Assembly: GCF_042767895.1 (NCBI RefSeq)
Contig: NC_091565.1
Span: 42,172,069-42,182,068, forward strand
Source: Penaeus vannamei
Lineage: Eukaryota > Arthropoda > Malacostraca > Decapoda > Penaeidae
DNA length: 10,000 nucleotides
Direction of reading: 5' to 3'
Shown here: positions 6,854 to 10,000 of the stretch, piece by piece
How positions within the stretch are numbered: position 1 is the stretch's first letter
Layout of the letters: the number at the start of each line of letters is the position of its first letter
Made by a program: the position numbers and the translations under genes
Notes under the pieces: model-generated
What the model was told of the DNA's origin: nothing
The model's input: only the letters and a program-made list of their open reading frames with translations
Databases searched by the model: none

Positions 6854-6904
6854 CCGCAAAATGAAATAAAAACGTGGGAACCGAGACTGCAAGGCCCTCA
6901 CTTG

Positions 6905-7290
6905 ACCAAACCCCTTTCCCTTTCCCCTTTCTCCCTTCTTTCTAATTCCCCTTCCCCTTTCTATTTCCCTTTCCCCTTCCCCTTTCTCCCCCTGCTTTCT
7001 GATTCCACTTCCCTTTTTCATTTCCTTTTCCCTTTCCCCTTTCTCCTTTCTCCTCCTCCTTTCTAATTTCCCTTCCCCTTTCTATTTTCCTTTCCCCTTC
7101 CTCTTTCTCCTTTCTTTCTAATTCCCCTTTCTCCTTTCTAATTCCCTTTCACTTTCTATTTCCCTTCCCCTTTCTATTTCCAATCTCCCTTTCCCTTTCT
7201 CCTCCTCCTTTCCAATTCCCCTTCCCCTTTCTCCTCCTTTCTCCAGCCCCCTTCCCCTTCCCCTTCTCCTCCCCCTCCGCCCCTCCCCCT
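6905..7290. repeat. pyrimidine minisatellite with TTTCTAATTCC anchor
   Basis: CTTTCCCC-type sequence is punctuated by TTTCTAATTCC or a variant near 6939, 6995, 7060, 7115, 7135 and 7209 (spacings about 56, 65, 55, 20 and 74). Between anchors, CTTTCTATTTCCCTTTCC-like blocks recur. Units are diverged, so this array looks older than the 38-bp one downstream. Confidence 0.8.
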
Positions 7291-7414
7291 GCGTGGCCTC
7301 GAGGGGACGTTTCGGCGCAGATGGTCCTTCGGGACACGAGGATCCTGGCCTTACTTTTACTTTTTTTATTTTTTTTATTTTTTTTTTTACTTTGGCCTTT
7401 TATCCGACGCCTTT

Positions 7415-7450
7415 GACACGTGTCCCGGGCGCCGCGGATGGTCACGTGAC
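7415..7450. promoter_or_regulatory. two 10-bp palindromic E-boxes with intervening GC palindromes
   Basis: GACACGTGTC (7415-7424) and GTCACGTGAC (7441-7450) are each perfect palindromes around CACGTG, with centres 26 bp apart. Between them CCCGGG (7424-7429), GGCGCC (7428-7433) and CCGCGG (7432-7437) overlap end to end. TGACG, a CRE half-site, overlaps the second E-box at 7447-7451. GTCACGTGAC is the form bound by bHLH-Zip factors (USF, MITF/TFE, Max) and matches the CLEAR motif described for TFEB. Regulatory use here is inferred. Confidence 0.4.
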
Positions 7451-7597
7451 GTGTCCATCGCGGCATCGCCTTTCCCCTCTTTTTTATTCTCCTTCTTTCT
7501 CTCATCTCTTTTGTTCTCACGCTGGGATGCCGACTCAATTGTCTCTGGGTCATTCGGACGCGTCGTGGGCTCGGATTTTAGGAGTGGGCGTGTGGAT

Positions 7598-7636
7598 GCG
7601 TGTACGAGAACACGCTCGTATGTACGCGTACACGCA
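7598..7636. other. inverted repeat / hairpin
   Basis: TGCGTGTACG (7597-7606) is complementary to CGTACACGCA (7627-7636). Inside lies a competing stem, TACGAG (7603-7608) with CTCGTA (7615-7620), closing a 6-base loop. It sits at the left edge of the CA-rich repeat. Confidence 0.5.
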
Positions 7637-7740
7637 CACGCACAGACCCAGACACACACAAGCACACATACAGACACAAATAAACACAAGCATACACACA
7701 GACACAAACACACACACAAACACACACACACACACACACA
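7631..7740. repeat. degenerate (CA)n repeat ending in (CA)10
   Basis: CA dinucleotides with CAG, CAT and CAA interruptions. A block starting ACACAAGC at 7656 recurs at 7684 (28-bp offset). The pure (CA)10 is at 7721-7740. Confidence 0.93.
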
Positions 7741-7907
7741 GCCCCTCACACATCCACTCCCAAACACCCCACCATCACTCTCTCACGACCTCCCCCACTC
7801 ACTCCAACCTCACACCCCATTCCAAAACTCCCCTCCCGAAAGAAAAAAAAGTCTCCGGACACTCCCCGCCGCGTTTCACATGATGACGGACATTCGCGAC
7901 ATTCTCC
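7741..7907. other. C/A-rich spacer without a gene
   Basis: Pyrimidine- and C-rich mixed sequence with CCAC, CTCAC and CCCATTCC patterns, an A8 run near 7842-7850, and a more ordinary CpG-containing end (7858-7907) that leads into the 38-bp array. Nothing else is recognised. Confidence 0.5.
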
Positions 7908-8451
7908 CGACGCGGCTCCGTCAGTCGGGTCGCTCCGTCAGGCCCCGACGCGGCTCCGTCAGTCGGGTCGCTCCGCCAGGCCCCGACGCGGCTCCGTCAG
8001 TCGGGTCGCTCCGCCAGGCCCCGACGCGGCTCCGTCAGTCGGGTCGCTCCGCCAGGCCCCGACGCGGCTCCGTCAGTCGGGTCGCTCCGCCAGGCCCCGA
8101 CGCGGCTCCGTCAGTCGGGTCGCTCCGCCAGGCCCCGACGCGGCTCCGTCAGTCGGGTCGCTCCGTCAGGCCCCGACGCGGCTCCGTCAGTCGGGTCGCT
8201 CCGCCAGGCCCCGACGCGGCTCCGTCAGTCGGGTCGCTCCGCCAGGCCCCGACGCGGCTCCGTCAGTCGGGTCGCTCCGCCAGGCCCCGACGCGGCTCCG
8301 TCAGTCGGGTCGCTCCGCCAGGCCCCGACGCGGCTCCGTCAGTCGGGTCGCTCCGTCAGGCCCCGACGCGGCTCCGTCAGTCGGGTCGCTCCGTCAGGCC
8401 CCGACGCGGCTCCGTCAGTCGGGTCGCTCCGTCAGGCCCCGACGCGGCTCC
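7908..8451. repeat. 38-bp GC-rich minisatellite, 14 full copies plus a 12-bp partial
   Basis: Copies start every 38 bp from 7908 to 8402, with a partial at 8440-8451. As read by eye, the 14 full copies differ at only one base, unit position 31, which is C or T. In order the states are T, C x5, T, C x4, T x3. The unit splits into two related halves, CGACGCGGCTCCGTCAGTCG and GGTCGCTCCGYCAGGCCC, which share CTCCGYCAG. Each unit has seven CpG and is about 77% GC. CCCGAC at each junction can pair with GTCGGG inside the unit over a 12-base loop. All frames stay open, and 38 is not a multiple of three, so a read-through frame cycles through three peptides and repeats every 38 residues. There are no spacers, so it is not a CRISPR array. 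Confidence 0.97.
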
Positions 8452-8530
8452 CTGGCTCGCGGGTTACGTCCGGAGGCCAAGGACGCACGTAAACAGGGCG
8501 TCTGTCTTGGAATTTTAATACGGCTTGATG
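8452..8530. other. short low-repeat spacer
   Basis: About 80 bp of mixed sequence between the 38-bp array and a purine minisatellite. TGTCTTGGA near 8502-8510 also occurs near 9312-9320 on the far side of the purine block, a match short enough to be chance. Confidence 0.45.
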
Positions 8531-8960
8531 AGGTGGAAAAAAAAAGAAAATAGGAGAGGAAGAAGAAGAAGAAGATGGAGGAGGAGGAGGAGAGGGGGTG
8601 GAGGAAGAGTATGAGGAGGGGGAAAAAGACGAGGAAGAAGATGGAGGAGGAGGGGAAGGAGGAAGAGTATGAGGAGGGGGAAAGAATGGAAGAAGAGGAT
8701 GGAGGAGGAGGAGGGGAAGGAGGAAGAGTATGAGGAGGGGAAAAGAATGGAAGAAGAGGATGGAGGAGGAGGAGGGGAAGGAGGAAGAGTATGAGGAGGG
8801 GGAAAAAGAATGGAAGAAGAGGATGGAGGAGGAGGAGGGGAAGGAGGAAGAGTATGAGGAGGGGGAAAAAGAAGAGGAAGAAGAGTATGAGGAGGGGGAT
8901 GAGGAGGGGGAGGAGGAGGAAAAGTATGAGGAGGGGGATGAGGAGGAGGAGAAGGAGGGT
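8531..8960. repeat. ~61-bp purine minisatellite, 7 units
   Basis: AGTATGAGGAGGGG or a variant starts at 8608, 8666, 8727, 8788, 8851, 8884 and 8923. Intervals are 58, 61, 61, 63, 33 and 39 bp, so the right end consists of shortened units. The unit also carries GGATGGAGGAGGAGGAGGGG and, in most copies, AGAATGGAAGAAGA. The Glu/Lys-rich and Ser/Pro/Leu open frames change phase between units (58, 61 and 61 are not multiples of three), which argues against selection for coding. Confidence 0.93.
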
Positions 8961-9159
8961 GAAGAGGAGGAAAGAAGAAGAAGAAGAAGAAAAAGAAAAA
9001 GAAAAAGAACGAGAAGGAGAAAGAGAAGAAGAAGAAGAAGAATGAGAAGAATAACATGAAGAAAAAAAAAAGACAAGCATACTTCTAGCTTCGTAGAAAA
9101 AGAAAAAAAGAAGACAAAAAAACACAACAAAAAACAGCAACATCCTTCTCCCTCATTAG
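8961..9159. repeat. (GAA)n and A-rich repeats
   Basis: GAA triplets and GAAAAA units run from about 8970 to 9050, with (GAA) near 9027-9042. A-rich sequence with AAAAAGA and ACAAAAAAC motifs follows to about 9140. No gene was seen. Confidence 0.8.

Positions 9160-9194
<35 letters not shown>
9160..9194. repeat. (ACA)11 microsatellite
   Basis: About 35 bases of uninterrupted ACA/CAA triplets. Confidence 0.96.
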
Positions 9195-9375
9195 GCAAAG
9201 CACGACGACCAAAACAGAACAAGCAGAACACACACGACCACACACCGACCGCCTCCCCCCTCCCCCTCACGACCGCCTCCCCCCTCACGACTGCGACCCC
9301 CCCCCGTGTTTGTCTTGGATGTGGCAAGCGCTTCTTGGAGGTCGCCTCGTCTCATCTTCGTAAGAACTCTGAATA
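9195..9375. other. C-rich repeats and short low-repeat island
   Basis: GACCGCCTCCCCCCTC starts at 9247 and again at 9271 (24-bp spacing), followed by a diverged third copy ending in C9 (9297-9305). The C tracts (9255-9260, 9262-9266, 9279-9284, 9297-9305) could form an i-motif or minus-strand quadruplex, though two loops are long. The sequence 9306-9375 is ordinary and contains the palindrome AAGCGCTT near 9325-9332. No gene is supported. Confidence 0.6.
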
Positions 9376-9920
9376 TTCCTTTTTTTTCTCTCTTTCTCTC
9401 TCTCTTCCTTGCTTCCTTTCTTTTCTTCCTAATTTAATAATTCATTCCTTTCATTTCTTAATTCAATCATCCTCTCTTTTCATTTCTTCCTTTCTTTTCT
9501 TCCTAATTTAGTCATTCATTCCTTTCATTTCTTCGTTTATTTTCTTCTTAATTCAATCATCCTCTCTTTTCATTTCTTCCTTTCCTTTCTTCCTTATTTA
9601 ATATTTCATTCCTCTTCATTTCTTCCTAATTTAATCATTCATTCCTCTTAATTTCTACCTTTCTTTTCTTCCTAATTCAACCATCCTTTCTTTTCATTTT
9701 TTCCTTCCTTTTTCTTCCTAATTTAATCATCCTCCCTCTTCATCTCTTCCTTTCTTTTCTTCCTAATTCAATCATCCTCTCTTTTCATTTCTTTCAATCT
9801 TTTCTTCCTAATTTAATCATAATCTCTCCATCTCTTCCTTTCTTTTCTTCCTAATCTAATCATCCTCTCTCTCCATTGCTTCCTTTCTTTTCTTCCCAAT
9901 TTAATCATTCATTCCTCTTC
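9376..9920. repeat. 45-bp pyrimidine minisatellite, 12 units with A/B variants
   Basis: The anchor TAATTYAATCAT or a variant starts at 9430, 9459, 9504, 9549, 9594, 9627, 9673, 9719, 9764, 9809, 9852 and 9897. Intervals are 29, 45, 45, 45, 33, 46, 46, 45, 45, 43 and 45 bp. Units fall into type A (TTTAATCATTCATTCC) and type B (TTCAATCATCCTCTC). They alternate in the first four units and again across units 6-10, suggesting a 90-bp dimer as the amplified unit. The remainder of each unit is TTTCATTTCTTCCTTTCTTT-like. CCTAA occurs in each unit, but there is no tandem arthropod telomere repeat. Confidence 0.92.
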
Positions 9921-10000
9921 AGCGCGGAGAGGGAGAGGAAGGCTTAAGGGAGGGCGAAGGTGAAAAGAGAAGAGGGTTGGGTAACGATGGGTAAACAAAG
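9921..10000. other. purine-rich end of window
   Basis: The 45-bp array ends abruptly in GCGCGG and the plus strand turns purine-rich (GAGAGGGAGAGGAAGG). There is too little sequence to classify. Confidence 0.5.

Larger units (their letters stand above)
7291..7640. promoter_or_regulatory. CpG-rich low-repeat island, possible regulatory region
   Basis: This is the most promoter-like part of the window. It is CpG-rich at 7291-7345, 7400-7475 and 7550-7640 and contains two palindromic E-boxes (annotated separately) and a T-rich stretch at 7361-7388. I cannot identify a core promoter or a downstream gene. A GTG-initiated frame from 7451 runs into CA and 38-bp repeats and is not credible for a eukaryote. 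Confidence 0.3.

Noticed and set aside
7350..7550. SINE or processed transcript on the minus strand with the T-rich 7361-7388 as its A-tail
   Set aside because: No A or B box, no target-site duplication, and the tail is interrupted by other bases.
7908..8451. CRISPR array
   Set aside because: The 38-bp copies are contiguous with no unique spacers, no leader and no cas genes, in a eukaryotic context.
7451..8518. Long plus-strand open frame covering the CA repeat and 38-bp array
   Set aside because: It begins with GTG, not ATG, and its content is His/Thr from CA repeats followed by a phase-rotating product of a 38-bp unit. A non-multiple-of-three repeat is not expected under coding selection, and no domain is present.
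8415..9355. Minus-strand frames rich in Ser, Pro, Leu and Phe
   Set aside because: Three overlapping frames are open over the same purine minisatellite, whose unit lengths break phase. This is a composition artefact.
9430..9920. Telomeric repeat (arthropod TTAGG/CCTAA)
   Set aside because: CCTAA appears once per 45-bp unit only. There is no tandem 5-mer array.

Overview
The window looks like non-coding nuclear DNA from an animal with a very repeat-rich genome. More than three quarters of it is microsatellite, minisatellite or long homopurine/homopyrimidine tract. The mix of very long (GA)n/(CT)n runs, (TAA)18, (ATCT)n, (CA)n, (CAA)n and many purine-rich minisatellites resembles what is known of decapod crustacean genomes, penaeid shrimp in particular. 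That assignment is an inference from repeat style, because no gene here fixes the taxon. Nothing suggests a bacterium, phage or plasmid: there are no ribosome-binding-site-plus-ORF pairs, operons or RNA genes.

I found no protein-coding gene I can support. The long open frames on both strands read as Ser/Leu, Arg/Glu, Pro/Ser or His/Thr runs. They are open because the repeats lack stop codons in those frames, and most overlap other equally open frames.

Layout. 1-350: pyrimidine-rich minisatellite (24-bp family). 352-830: strand-polarity switch, G-tracts, purine tract, compound (AG)n(AC)n, (AAAC)n. 1034-1392: 21-bp minisatellite with an 87-bp higher-order duplication. 1550-2560: purine tracts around a short AT-rich island at 2080-2204. 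2561-2880: C-rich tract and CpG-rich island. 2884-3490: purine minisatellite and (GA)n, then a unique island, then (CT)n to 3870. 3925-4155: CAT-type array. 4156-4539: the largest low-repeat island. 4540-5004: (CT)n and CCCTCT arrays. 5005-5160: island rich in inverted repeats. 5161-5480: a ~90-bp purine minisatellite with a related copy near 6500-6609. 5481-5725: ATCT-rich segment. 5949-6220: pyrimidine tract. 6221-6345: island. 6346-6700: purine tract. 6798-6851: (TAA)18. 6905-7290: pyrimidine minisatellite. 7291-7640: CpG-rich island with two palindromic E-boxes. 7631-7740: CA-rich. 7908-8451: a nearly invariant 38-bp GC-rich array (14 full copies). 8531-8960: ~61-bp purine minisatellite. 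9160-9194: (ACA)n. 9376-9920: 45-bp pyrimidine minisatellite with alternating A and B variants.

The most noteworthy items are the homogenised, CpG-dense 38-bp array, the neighbouring palindrome cluster (7415-7450), the A/B-alternating 45-bp array, and the repeated pattern of short unique islands flanked by tracts of opposite purine/pyrimidine polarity. I see no evidence for a novel coded system.
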